DNA of 64,000 nucleotides from Streptomyces sp. NRRL F-6131 (GTDB lineage: Bacteria; Actinomycetota; Actinomycetes; Streptomycetales; Streptomycetaceae). Made by a program: the position numbers and the translations under genes. Below the pieces are notes generated by a model. The model ran no database searches, had not been told where the DNA came from, and was given only the letters and a program-made list of their open reading frames with translations. The DNA lies in contig JOHN01000040.1 in NCBI GenBank assembly GCA_000719695.1, positions 1 to 64,000 on the forward strand, given 5' to 3'. Positions 8,644-16,734 of the stretch are shown piece after piece; the stretch's first letter is position 1, and every line of letters begins with the position of its first letter.

Positions 8644-8659
8644 GGTGATCCATGTCACC
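8644..8659. promoter_or_regulatory. Crp-like palindrome upstream of the DUF3311-symporter operon
   Basis: GGTGA-N6-TCACC, a perfect match to the GTGA-N6-TCAC core recognised by Crp-family regulators, 133 bp before the DUF3311 start and beyond the dasR terminator. Control of a carbon transporter by Crp would be sensible; binding is inferred. Confidence 0.45.
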
Positions 8660-8714
8660 GGATACGGCGCAGATTCCCGCCATCCGGACCTGCCGCGCGC
8701 CCCGGGAACGCCAC

Positions 8715-8740
8715 GGGCCCCGGCGCGCGCGCCGGGGCCC
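8715..8740 (-). terminator. dasR terminator
   Basis: A perfect 26-bp palindrome (GGGCCCCGGCGCG and complement), about 50 bp after the dasR stop on the minus strand. Confidence 0.75.
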
Positions 8741-8792
8741 GGAAGCCGTGGGGGTGGTGCGGGGGCGGGGCCCCGGGTGCGTCCGACGGACC

Positions 8793-9599
8793 CTAGGCCC
8801 GCTCGGGCTGCTCCGGCCGCTGGAGGCGGGTGATGAACTTGTACCGGTCGCCCCGGTAGATCGAGCGGACCCACTCGACCGGGTCGCCCTCGGCGTCGAA
8901 GGAGTGCCGGGAGAGCTGGAGCATCGGCAGCCCGAGGTCGGAGCCGAGCAGCCCGGCCTCGCGCGGGTTGGCCAGGGTGGTCTCGATGGTCTCCTCGGCC
9001 TCGGCCACGGTCACCCCGTAGACCTCGCGCAGGGCCGTGTAGAGGGAGTTGTGCTTGGCCAGGTTGCGGCGCAGGGCCAGGAAGCGCTTGGCGGACAGGT
9101 GGGCCACCTCGATGGCCATCGGGTCGCCGTTGGCCAGCCGCAGGCGCTCGATCCGCAGCACCCGGCCGCCGGGCTTGATGTCCAGCAGGGGGGCCAGCCG
9201 GTCGTCGGCGGAGATGTAGCCGATCTCGATCAGCCGGGAGGTGGGCTCCAGGCCCTGGGCGCGCATGTCCTCGGTGTAGGAGGTCAGCTGGAGGGCCTGG
9301 GCCACCTTGGGCTTGGCGACGAAGGTGCCCTTGCCCTGGATGCGCTCCAGCCGCCCCTCGACGACGAGCTCCTGCAGGGCCTGGCGGACGGTGGTGCGCG
9401 AGGTGTCGAACTGGGCCGCCAGTGCCCGTTCGGGCGGTACCGGGGTACCGGCGGGCTGGGTCTCGGTGAGCTGCAGCAGGTGGCGCTTGAGGCCGTAGTA
9501 CTTCGGCACCCGGGCGGTCGGGTCCGCGCCGCCCTGGGCGGCGAGGCTCTTCACCTGGGGGTCGTTGACCTGGGCCGTGCTGCCCCCGTCGCTGCTCAT
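8793..9599 (-). CDS. dasR: DasR, GntR-family global regulator of amino-sugar metabolism
   Basis: A 268-residue GntR/HutC-subfamily regulator. A winged helix-turn-helix lies at about residues 33-105 ([19 protein letters not shown], then [17 protein letters not shown]), and a UTRA effector domain at about 120-260 contains the [17 protein letters not shown] and [15 protein letters not shown] stretches typical of DasR. In Streptomyces, DasR binds dre sites, is released by glucosamine-6-phosphate, and represses GlcNAc/chitin uptake and many other genes including antibiotic activators. Divergence from dasA with dre sites between them fits exactly. The N-terminal 30 residues are a variable, Gly/Gln-rich extension. 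A hairpin terminator follows. Confidence 0.96.
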   Translation of the reverse strand: MSSDGGSTAQVNDPQVKSLAAQGGADPTARVPKYYGLKRHLLQLTETQPAGTPVPPERALAAQFDTSRTTVRQALQELVVEGRLERIQGKGTFVAKPKVAQALQLTSYTEDMRAQGLEPTSRLIEIGYISADDRLAPLLDIKPGGRVLRIERLRLANGDPMAIEVAHLSAKRFLALRRNLAKHNSLYTALREVYGVTVAEAEETIETTLANPREAGLLGSDLGLPMLQLSRHSFDAEGDPVEWVRSIYRGDRYKFITRLQRPEQPERA

Positions 9600-9761
9600 C
9601 GGACCTGTCTCCCGCTTCTCGCGGGGCTCTTGGAAGGCCCCGCCACTTCATTAACGGCTCACATCGTTGCATGTATGGCTACGGAACGAATACCTCATCA
9701 CGCGATGAACGATGTGCGGTGTCGGCTTGATAACGGGTGGTCCGGATCGGTCGAACAGCCG

Positions 9762-9788
9762 TTGACAGGCCCATTGGTCTAGGCCAAG
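9762..9788 (+). promoter_or_regulatory. dasA promoter -35 and first dre operator
   Basis: TTGACA at 9762-9767, then five bases, then the dre-like 16-mer ATTGGTCTAGGCCAAG at 9773-9788 (12 of 16 bases match the consensus ACTGGTCTAGACCAGT). The operator fills the promoter spacer, so DasR would block RNA polymerase. The same geometry recurs before the second binding-protein gene at 14990. Confidence 0.8.
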
Positions 9789-9797
9789 CTCCAGGCA

Positions 9798-9813
9798 TCT
9801 GGTCTACACCACT
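9798..9813 (+). promoter_or_regulatory. Second dre operator upstream of dasA
   Basis: TCTGGTCTACACCACT matches 13 of 16 bases of the dre consensus. Its centre is 25 bp downstream of the first dre centre. Two dre sites before dasA would allow cooperative repression by dimeric DasR, and possibly autoregulation of the divergent dasR. Confidence 0.8.
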
Positions 9814-9935
9814 AGGCCGGTCACTATGAATCCCCCCACCCGTTCGCTGGAGTCCGCGGCACCATTCCTCCCACCTCGTGTGGGTATGCCGCTGCCACCC
9901 GACGGGGGTAACCAGGCATCCCTCAGGAGGATGGC

Positions 9936-11234
9936 GTGAAGCGTCAGCTCATCGCGGCGGTCGGCGTCGCGGCCATGGTTGTTGGTCTCGCGGCCTGTGG
10001 CTCGGACGCCAAGAAGGACGACACCGGCAACAACGGGTCGGGCTCCTCGTCCGCCGCGGCCGGCGGCAAGAAGGACTACAACGGCAAGACGCTCAAGGTG
10101 TGGCTGATGACCGGCTCGGCCCCCAAGGGCTGGGAGGACTCGGTCAAGACCGAGTTCGAGTCCACCTACCCGGGCTCCAAGGTCGACTTCCAGATCCAGG
10201 AGTGGACCGGCATCGGCCCCAAGGTCACCGCCGCGCTCTCCGAGGGCTCCGTCGACGTCCTGGAGGTCGGCAACACCCAGACGGCGGGCTACGCCGCCAC
10301 CGGTGGTCTGCTGGACATCAGCAAGGACAAGGCCGCCATCGGCGGTGCCGACTGGGCCGCCAACCAGAGCGAGTCCGCGATCCTGGACGGCAAGCAGTAC
10401 GCCGCTCCGTGGTACGTCACCAACCGCGTCGTCTCCTACAACAAGGACCTGTGGGCGAAGGCCGGCCTGAGCGTCCCGAAGACCCTGGACGAGTTCTACG
10501 CCGCGCTGGACAAGCTCAAGACCACCGAGGGCGTCGCCGACCCGATCTACATGCCGGGCCAGGAGTGGTACGTCTACTTCGGTCTGCTCACCAGCGAGGG
10601 CGGCAAGCTGGCGAAGAAGGAGGGCGACAAGTGGACCGGCGGTCTGTCGTCCCCCGAGGCGCAGAAGGCCTTCGAGACCTACAAGAAGATCCAGAGCTAC
10701 TCGGCCACGGGTGCGAAGGACAAGGACGAGGCCAAGCCGCAGCAGAAGGACGTCTTCGGCAAGGGTGACGTCGGCTCGATCATCGGCCTCGGCTGGGAGC
10801 TCCCGGACGAGAAGGCCATGGCCAAGGACAAGATCGGCTTCTTCCCGCTCCCGGGCAAGACCGCCGACAAGCCCTCCGGCGTGTTCCTCGGCGGCTCGAA
10901 CCTGGCCATCGCCTCGGCCAGCAAGAACAGCGACATGGCCAAGGACTTCCTGAAGGTCGCCCTCAACGACAAGAACGAGGGTGCGGTCGCCGCCTCGGGC
11001 CTCATCCCGAACAAGGCGTCGCTGAACGACAAGGTCGTCGGTGACTTCGCGTCCGCCGCGAAGCTGGCCGCGGGCGTCGGTGGCATCACCCCGACCACCC
11101 CGAACTGGGCGAGCGTCGAGAACGACCCGAACCCGATCAAGGAGTTCCTGACCGCGGCCCTGACCGGCGACTACGCCGCCGCGGCCAAGAAGGCGGACGA
11201 CGAGATCGCCAAGCGTCTCAACGCCAAGCAGTAA
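9936..11234 (+). CDS. dasA: DasA, chitooligosaccharide-binding lipoprotein of the Das ABC importer
   Basis: A 432-residue family 1 extracellular solute-binding protein. The signal peptide ends in the lipobox VGLAAC, so Cys21 would be lipidated; a Ser/Gly/Lys-rich linker follows, then the binding lobes (LKVWLMTGSAPKGWEDS, DVLEVGNTQTAGYAA). In Streptomyces, DasA captures N,N'-diacetylchitobiose and delivers it to DasBC, energised by the shared MsiK ATPase encoded elsewhere; no ATPase gene is present here, consistent with that. The GTG at 9936 sits inside a conserved AGGAGGATGGCGTGA context shared with the paralogue at 15164, where an out-of-frame ATG-GCG-TGA mini-ORF overlaps the start. It is controlled by two dre sites. 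Confidence 0.94.
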   Translation: MKRQLIAAVGVAAMVVGLAACGSDAKKDDTGNNGSGSSSAAAGGKKDYNGKTLKVWLMTGSAPKGWEDSVKTEFESTYPGSKVDFQIQEWTGIGPKVTAALSEGSVDVLEVGNTQTAGYAATGGLLDISKDKAAIGGADWAANQSESAILDGKQYAAPWYVTNRVVSYNKDLWAKAGLSVPKTLDEFYAALDKLKTTEGVADPIYMPGQEWYVYFGLLTSEGGKLAKKEGDKWTGGLSSPEAQKAFETYKKIQSYSATGAKDKDEAKPQQKDVFGKGDVGSIIGLGWELPDEKAMAKDKIGFFPLPGKTADKPSGVFLGGSNLAIASASKNSDMAKDFLKVALNDKNEGAVAASGLIPNKASLNDKVVGDFASAAKLAAGVGGITPTTPNWASVENDPNPIKEFLTAALTGDYAAAAKKADDEIAKRLNAKQ

Positions 11235-11252
11235 CAGTCGAGCGGCGTCGCT

Positions 11253-11278
11253 CACCGGCTCCCGGCGGGGGGCCGGTG
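11253..11278 (+). other. Intercistronic hairpin between dasA and dasB
   Basis: CACCGG(CTCCC)...(GGGGG)CCGGTG forms a stable stem in the 90-bp dasA-dasB gap. Hairpins in this position often protect or partly terminate the binding-protein message so that it exceeds permease expression; that role is inferred. Confidence 0.55.
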
Positions 11279-11324
11279 GGCGGCGCCTGTCCGTCGTGGT
11301 CGGGTTTGTCAGGAAGAGAGAACG

Positions 11325-12353
11325 ATGGCTGTGCATTCGGAGCGGGTGCAGACACAGTCCCCGGAATCAGGGAAGGCTGCTGTGGCCACTATTGAGAAGA
11401 GCGCCGCCCGCGGTGGCGGCGCCCGCACCCCGAAGAAGAGCACCAGACCGGCGGAGGGCCCGGGCCTCGGCTCCCGGTTCGCGCCGTACCTGCTGCTCCT
11501 GCCGGCTACCCTGGCCACTCTGGCCCTGCTCGGCTGGCCCCTGCTGAAGACCGTCCTGGTCTCGTTCCAGAACCTGAACGCGCGCCAGCTCGTCCAGCAC
11601 CTGACCGAGTGGAACGGCTTCGAGAACTACACCGAGCAGCTGGGCGACTCCCAGTTCTGGGCGGTCACCGGCCGGTCCGTCGCCTTCACGGTGCTGAACG
11701 TCTTCCTGATCATGGTCGGCGGCGCCCTGGTCGGCCTGCTGCTCAACCGGCTCGGCAAGAAGATGCGGCTGCTGCTGTCGATCGGCCTGCTGCTCGCCTG
11801 GGCGATGCCGGTGGTCGCCTCGACCACGGTCTACACCTGGCTGTTCGAGACCCGGTTCGGTGTCGTCAACTGGGTCCTGGACACCCTGGGCTGGCACTCG
11901 ATGGCCGCCTACAACTGGACCGGCACCCAGTACTCGACGTTCTTCGTGATCCTCCTGCTGCTGGTCTGGGGCTCGATCCCGTTCGTGGCGTTCAACATGT
12001 ACGCCGCGCTGACCACCATCCCCAAGGAGCTCTACGAGGCCGCCCGGATGGACGGCGCCGGATCGGTGAAGATCTTCACCTCGGTGATGTTCCCCAACCT
12101 CAAGCCGTTCTTCCTGGCCACGACCTTCCTCGAGGTCATCTGGATCTTCAAGGCCTTCACCCAGATCTACGCGATCAAGGCCGGCGGTCCCGACGGGCTC
12201 ACCCGCACCCTGCCGATCCACGCCTTCCTGGAGGGCTCCGGCCGCCAGCACTACGGCACCGGTGCCGCGATCGCGGTGCTCACCATCCTGATCCTGGGCG
12301 TCCTGATGGCGTACTACTTCCGGATCATTCTCAAGCAGGAGGACGAGCTGTGA
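11325..12353 (+). CDS. dasB: DasB, ABC transporter permease
   Basis: A 342-residue inner-membrane permease of the MalF/UgpA type. About 45 hydrophilic N-terminal residues precede six transmembrane helices. The EAA loop that docks the ATPase is visible (EAARMDGAGSVKIFTSVMFPNLKP). It forms the translocation pore with DasC for chitobiose. Start ATG at 11325 after AGGAAGAGAG. Its stop overlaps the dasC start by four bases (GTGA). Confidence 0.94.
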   Translation: MAVHSERVQTQSPESGKAAVATIEKSAARGGGARTPKKSTRPAEGPGLGSRFAPYLLLLPATLATLALLGWPLLKTVLVSFQNLNARQLVQHLTEWNGFENYTEQLGDSQFWAVTGRSVAFTVLNVFLIMVGGALVGLLLNRLGKKMRLLLSIGLLLAWAMPVVASTTVYTWLFETRFGVVNWVLDTLGWHSMAAYNWTGTQYSTFFVILLLLVWGSIPFVAFNMYAALTTIPKELYEAARMDGAGSVKIFTSVMFPNLKPFFLATTFLEVIWIFKAFTQIYAIKAGGPDGLTRTLPIHAFLEGSGRQHYGTGAAIAVLTILILGVLMAYYFRIILKQEDEL

Positions 12354-13177
12354 GGCGCTCGCTCATCGGACGTACCTGGCCCAACGTCGTCGCGGTCGTC
12401 CTCTTCGTCTTCTTCGTGTTCCCCGTCTACTGGATGATCAGCACGGCGTTCAAGCCGTCCAAGGACATCATCAGCAAGACGCCGGTGTTCGTGCCGCTGG
12501 ACGCGACCCTGGAGCACTTCAAGACCGCGGTCAACGTGCCGAAGTTCTGGACGTACACCGCCAACAGCTTCATCGTCACGGTGCTCGCGGTGGCCATCTC
12601 GCTGGTGATCGCCACCCTGGCGGCCTTCGCCATCGCCCGGATGCGCTTCCGCGGCCGCAAGACCTTCGTGCTGGTCATCATGGCCGCGCAGATGGCGCCC
12701 TGGGAGGTCATGACCATCGCGGTCTACCTGATCTCCCGCGACAACGAGATGCTGAACAGCCTCGTCCCGCTCACCGCCTTCTACATGATGATGGTGCTGC
12801 CCTTCACCATCTGGACGCTCCGCGGCTTCATCGCCGCCGTGCCGAAGGAGCTGGAGGAGTCGGCCATGGTGGACGGCTGCACCCGCACCCAGGCCTTCGT
12901 GAAGGTGATCTTCCCGCTGCTGGCGCCGGGCCTGATGTCCACCTCGCTGTTCGGCTTCATCACGGCCTGGAACGAGTTCCCGCTGGTCCTGATCATCAAC
13001 AAGACCGACGGCCAGACCCTGCCGCTGTGGCTGTCCTCCTTCCAGACCGCCTTCGGCAACGACTGGGGCGCCACCATGGCGGCGTCGACGCTGTTCGCCC
13101 TCCCGGTGCTGATCCTGTTCGTCTTCCTGCAGCGCAAGGCGGTCGGTGGCCTCACCGACGGCGCCGTGAAGGGCTGA
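12350..13177 (+). CDS. dasC: DasC, ABC transporter permease
   Basis: A 275-residue MalG/UgpE-type permease with six transmembrane helices and the EAA loop ELEESAMVDGCTRTQAFVKVIFPLLAPG. It is the partner of DasB in N,N'-diacetylchitobiose import. The GTG at 12350 overlaps the dasB stop (GTGA), which fixes the start and implies coupled translation. dasD follows after four bases. Confidence 0.94.
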   Translation: MRRSLIGRTWPNVVAVVLFVFFVFPVYWMISTAFKPSKDIISKTPVFVPLDATLEHFKTAVNVPKFWTYTANSFIVTVLAVAISLVIATLAAFAIARMRFRGRKTFVLVIMAAQMAPWEVMTIAVYLISRDNEMLNSLVPLTAFYMMMVLPFTIWTLRGFIAAVPKELEESAMVDGCTRTQAFVKVIFPLLAPGLMSTSLFGFITAWNEFPLVLIINKTDGQTLPLWLSSFQTAFGNDWGATMAASTLFALPVLILFVFLQRKAVGGLTDGAVKG

Positions 13178-13181
13178 TCCC

Positions 13182-14735
13182 GTGAGCATCCTCGTACCCA
13201 CCCTCCCGGCCTCCGACCAGCTGCACCGCGACGCGCTGACCGTCCTCCAGCCCGGCTTCGTCGGCACCGAGCCGCCGGAGTGGCTGCGCCGGCACCTCGC
13301 GGCCGGCCTCGGCTCGGTCGCGCTGTTCGACCGCAACGTGGCCGACCTCGGGCAGCTCGCCGCCCTCACCGCCGCGCTGCGGGCCGAGAACCCCGACCTG
13401 CTGATCGCCATCGACGAGGAGTCCGGCGACGTCACCCGGCTGGAGGCGGGCTCCGGCTCGTCCTGGCCCGGCAACCTCGCCCTCGGCGCGATCGACGACC
13501 CGGCGCTGACCCGCGACGTCGCCCGCGAACTGGGCCGCGCGCTGGCCGCGGCCGGCGTGAACTACAACTGGGCGCCCACCGCCGACGTCAACTCCAACCC
13601 GCGCAACCCGGTGATCGGCGTCCGCTCCTTCGGCGCCGACCCGGAGCTGTGCGCCCGGCACACCGCCGCCTGGGTCGAGGGCCTGCAGTCGGCCGGCGTC
13701 GCGGCCTGCTCCAAGCACTTCCCGGGTCACGGCGACACCGCCGTCGACTCGCACCACGGCCTGCCGGTCATCGACGTCGACCTGGACGTGCTGCGCGCCC
13801 GCGACCTGGTGCCGTTCCAGGCCGCCATCGCCGCCGGGACCAAGGCCGTGATGACGGCCCACATCATGATCCCGGCGCTCGACCCGAAGCTGCCCGCCAC
13901 GCTCAGCCCCACGGTCCTGCGCGACCTGCTGCGCGCGGCCCCGCAGGACGGCGGCCTGGGCTACCAGGGCCTGATCGTCAGCGACGCGATCGAGATGGGC
14001 GCCATCGCCGACACCTTCGGCATGGGCGAGGGCACCGTGCTGGCCCTGGCGGCCGGCGCGGACGCGATCTGCGTGGGCGGCGGGCTGGCCGACGAGGCCA
14101 CCGTGCTGATGCTGCGCGACGCCATCGTGGCGGGCGTGCAGTCCGGCCGGCTCCCGGAGGAGCGGCTCGCCGACGCGGCCGACCGGGTGCGCGCGCTGGG
14201 CAGCTGGGGCCGGATCGCGGCCCAGGGCGAGCGGCCGGAGGCGGACCTCGCGGTCGGCCTGCGGGCGGCCCGCCGGGCGCTGCGGGTGGTCCGCGCGCCG
14301 GGCCGGGAGGTCCTGCCGGTGACCGAGCGCCCCTTCGTGGCCTCGTTCTCCGCCGAGCCGAACATCGCCGTCGGCGACGTCACCCCGTGGGGCGTGGCCG
14401 GCATGCTGGCCGACCGCTTCCCGGGCACCCGGACCCGTGAGGTCGGCCCGGAGGCCGCCGCGCCGCAGGAGCTGGACGCGGTGGTGGCCGAGGTGCTGGC
14501 CGGGGCCGCGGACCGCCGCCTGGTGCTGGTGGTCCGGGACGCGCACCGGCACGAGTGGATGTCGGCCGCGCTGACCCGCCTGCTGGCGGCCCGGCCGGAC
14601 GCCGCGGTGGTCGAGATGGGCCTGCCGCAGTCCGGTCCGGTCGGCGCGCTGCACATCGCCACCCACGGTGCCGCCCGGGTCTGCGGGCTGGCCGCCGTCG
14701 AGGTGCTCACCGGGCAGCCGGGGGCGATCGGCTGA
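13182..14735 (+). CDS. dasD: DasD, family 3 glycoside hydrolase (beta-N-acetylglucosaminidase, NagZ-like)
   Basis: A 517-residue cytoplasmic GH3 enzyme with no signal peptide. The signature KHFPGHGDTAVDSH (about residues 177-190) supplies the Asp-His general acid/base pair characteristic of beta-N-acetylglucosaminidases of this family, and the nucleophile Asp268 lies in LIVSDAIEMG. A C-terminal Rossmann-like domain (about 330-517) follows. It would split imported chitobiose into GlcNAc. Last gene of the dasABCD unit, starting GTG four bases after dasC. Its final codons (VCGLAAVEV) are echoed by a relic at 16651. Confidence 0.93.
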   Translation: MSILVPTLPASDQLHRDALTVLQPGFVGTEPPEWLRRHLAAGLGSVALFDRNVADLGQLAALTAALRAENPDLLIAIDEESGDVTRLEAGSGSSWPGNLALGAIDDPALTRDVARELGRALAAAGVNYNWAPTADVNSNPRNPVIGVRSFGADPELCARHTAAWVEGLQSAGVAACSKHFPGHGDTAVDSHHGLPVIDVDLDVLRARDLVPFQAAIAAGTKAVMTAHIMIPALDPKLPATLSPTVLRDLLRAAPQDGGLGYQGLIVSDAIEMGAIADTFGMGEGTVLALAAGADAICVGGGLADEATVLMLRDAIVAGVQSGRLPEERLADAADRVRALGSWGRIAAQGERPEADLAVGLRAARRALRVVRAPGREVLPVTERPFVASFSAEPNIAVGDVTPWGVAGMLADRFPGTRTREVGPEAAAPQELDAVVAEVLAGAADRRLVLVVRDAHRHEWMSAALTRLLAARPDAAVVEMGLPQSGPVGALHIATHGAARVCGLAAVEVLTGQPGAIG

Positions 14736-14780
14736 GCCCTCGCCGGATCGTGACACGGGGTGCCGGGAGGCATCCGTCAG

Positions 14781-14815
14781 CGGGCCCGTCATGCGCATGT
14801 CGCATGGCGGGCCCG
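14781..14815 (+). terminator. dasD terminator
   Basis: A 15-bp stem (CGGGCCCGTCATGCG / CGCATGGCGGGCCCG, one G-T pair) with a 5-nt loop, 45 bp after the dasD stop. Confidence 0.75.
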
Positions 14816-14887
14816 TCGGCGTTCCCCGGCCCGCCGGACAGCGGCTGAGCTGCTGGTTCGCAACCTGACGGTGTTCCCTCAAATCGT

Positions 14888-14920
14888 CCTTAAGGCAGCC
14901 TTAAGTTCTACTTAGGGTGA
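14888..14920 (+). repeat. Three 11-bp tandem units (CCTTAAG-type) upstream of the second dre promoter
   Basis: CCTTAAGGCAG, CCTTAAGTTCT and ACTTAGGGTGA follow one another at exact 11-bp spacing, 70 bp before the -35 of the next gene. Helical-turn spacing on one DNA face is typical of OmpR/PhoB-type activator sites; no specific regulator is recognised. Confidence 0.45.
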
Positions 14921-14989
14921 TCGCCGCGCGACTGATCGCCACGGGCTACAACAGGTCTGCAACGGCCTTGACCGCCAGGCCATTTGGCG

Positions 14990-15016
14990 TTGACACCAAC
15001 AGTGGTCTAGGCCAGG
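14990..15016 (+). promoter_or_regulatory. Promoter -35 and dre operator of the second binding-protein gene
   Basis: TTGACA at 14990-14995, five bases, then AGTGGTCTAGGCCAGG at 15001-15016 (13 of 16 bases match the dre consensus). The -35/dre geometry is identical to that before dasA, so this gene should belong to the DasR regulon. Confidence 0.8.
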
Positions 15017-15163
15017 CTCCAGTCCATCCGGTTCGAATTTCAATTTCGCCGGATGTGGTATTGGCCCACCCCGAAGCTCTTCGCCGCCCTCCCCGGACAC
15101 CGTCCCGTCGGGCGCCAGCACGCTGCCGGCGGGCACAGGCTCCAAAACACCTCGGAGGATGGC

Positions 15164-16477
15164 GTGACAAAGCGTCGGTTCATGGCGACGGTCGGCATCA
15201 CGGCGCTGGCCGTGGGGCTGACGGCGTGTTCGTCGGGCGGCTCGAACTCCGGCGCCGCCAAGGGCGCCTCGGCGGACCCCCAGTCCGCCACCGGTACCGT
15301 CACGGTCTGGCTGATGGACGACGCCCAGAAGAGCTGGCCCGACCTCGTGCAGCGGGTCAACGACGAGTTCGCCGCCAAGTACCCGAAGGTCACCCTCCGG
15401 CTCGCCTACCAGGGCTGGGCCGACAAGGTCGGCAAGCTCGACAAGGCGATCGCCGAGGGCTCCGCCCCGGACGTGGTCGAGCTCGGCAACACCGAGACCA
15501 TGAAGTACGTGCTCTCGGGCGCGCTGGCGCCGGTCGAGCGGAACACCTTCGACAACGCCGACAGCTGGATCAAGGCGCTCGCCAACACCTGCACCTACCA
15601 GGACAAGCTCTGGTGCGTGCCGTACTACGCGGGCGCCCGGGTCGCGGTCTACAACTCGGCGGCCTTCCAGCAGGCGACCGGCAGCGGCGACTTCCCGAAG
15701 ACCGAGGACGAGCTGCGCACGGCGCTGGACCGGATCGCCGACAAGAACAAGGCCGACAAGACCTTCTCCCCGCTCTACCTGCCCGGCCCGTACTGGTACG
15801 CCGCGATGAGCTACGTCTCCGCGTACGGCGGCTCCATCGCCCGCTTCGACAGCAGCGGCAACTGGCACGGCACCCTGAGCGACCCCAAGTCCCAGCAGGG
15901 CATCAGCCACTTCGTCGACCTGGTGCGCAAGTACAACAAGGGCGACCTGACGGTCAACGAGCAGAACCAGTACGAGGCGATGGCCCGCGGCCACGCGGCG
16001 TCCTTCTACGGCAACGGCTACGAGGCGGCCAGCGTGACCGCGCCGGTCACCGGCGACCCGAGCCTCAAGGACGCGGTCAAGGTGGCCACCATGCCCGGCC
16101 CCGGCGGCAAGCCGCTGCCGACCTTCATCGGCGGCTCGGCCCTCGCCGTCACCGCGAAGTCGCCGGCCGCCGCGCTGGCCACCGACTGGGTCCGGATGTT
16201 CACCAGCACCAAGTCCGAGCAGGCCCTGGCCGACAAGGACATCCTGCCGAACAACCTCACGCAGCTGAACCCGCTGAAGAACAAGCCCGCCACCGCCGCC
16301 GCGGCCAACGCGGTGCCGGACGCCTGGTTCACCCCGCTCGCCCCCGGCTGGGGCCTGGTGGAGAAGCAGAAGATCCTGCCGGACATGCTGACCGCGATCC
16401 TCAAGGGCAAGTCGGTGGACCAGGCCGCCAAGGAGGCGGACGCCGCCATCGACCAGCTCATCAACAAGGCCGGCTGA
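15164..16477 (+). CDS. DasA-like sugar-binding lipoprotein (second, without adjacent permeases)
   Basis: A 437-residue family 1 solute-binding protein paralogous to DasA: both share VWLM near the mature N-terminus, the D-V-x-E-x-GNT motif and a similar length. The lipobox is GLTAC (Cys22). The GTG at 15164 lies in the same GGAGGATGGCGTGA context as dasA. No permease or ATPase follows; a terminator comes directly after. It may therefore feed the DasBC permease with another amino-sugar oligosaccharide, or act as a sensor. Two Cys (NTCTYQDKLWC) suggest a disulfide absent from DasA. The dre operator makes co-induction with das likely. Confidence 0.88.
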   Translation: MTKRRFMATVGITALAVGLTACSSGGSNSGAAKGASADPQSATGTVTVWLMDDAQKSWPDLVQRVNDEFAAKYPKVTLRLAYQGWADKVGKLDKAIAEGSAPDVVELGNTETMKYVLSGALAPVERNTFDNADSWIKALANTCTYQDKLWCVPYYAGARVAVYNSAAFQQATGSGDFPKTEDELRTALDRIADKNKADKTFSPLYLPGPYWYAAMSYVSAYGGSIARFDSSGNWHGTLSDPKSQQGISHFVDLVRKYNKGDLTVNEQNQYEAMARGHAASFYGNGYEAASVTAPVTGDPSLKDAVKVATMPGPGGKPLPTFIGGSALAVTAKSPAAALATDWVRMFTSTKSEQALADKDILPNNLTQLNPLKNKPATAAAANAVPDAWFTPLAPGWGLVEKQKILPDMLTAILKGKSVDQAAKEADAAIDQLINKAG

Positions 16478-16507
16478 GCCGCGCCGCCCACGGGCGCCCC
16501 GGACGCC

Positions 16508-16540
16508 GGAGCCCCTCCCCGCACCGCCGGGAGGGGCTCC
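16508..16540 (+). terminator. Terminator after the second binding-protein gene
   Basis: A 12-bp stem (GGAGCCCCTCCC / GGGAGGGGCTCC) with a 9-nt loop, 30 bp after the stop. It separates this gene from the SIS-domain gene. Confidence 0.75.
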
Positions 16541-16650
16541 GTGCACGGCCCGGCGGGCCCCGGCCCGGGTCAGGCCGTCCCGCCTGCCGTCCTCGGATGT
16601 GCCGCACTCCGGCGGCCCCCGTAGGATTGCCGCAGCATTCACCGCAGCGA

Positions 16651-16691
16651 GTGTGCGGACTCGCCGCCGTAGAGGTCCCCGCCGGGCATTC
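16651..16691 (+). pseudogene. Relic of the 3' end of a dasD-like gene
   Basis: Codons 16651-16677 read VCGLAAVEV, identical to dasD at 14679-14705. The nucleotides match at 34 of 41 positions, and within the nine identical codons all five differences are at third positions. No GH3 gene body precedes it, only the binding-protein terminator. It lies 44 bp before the SIS gene start, in the same frame. Best read as a leftover gene end from rearrangement or duplication of the das locus; a functional N-terminal extension of the SIS protein is possible but has no ribosome-binding site. Confidence 0.5.
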
Positions 16692-16734
16692 CCGCCCGGG
16701 CGGGGTGGAACCATCTCATCGGAGGCACCCCACG

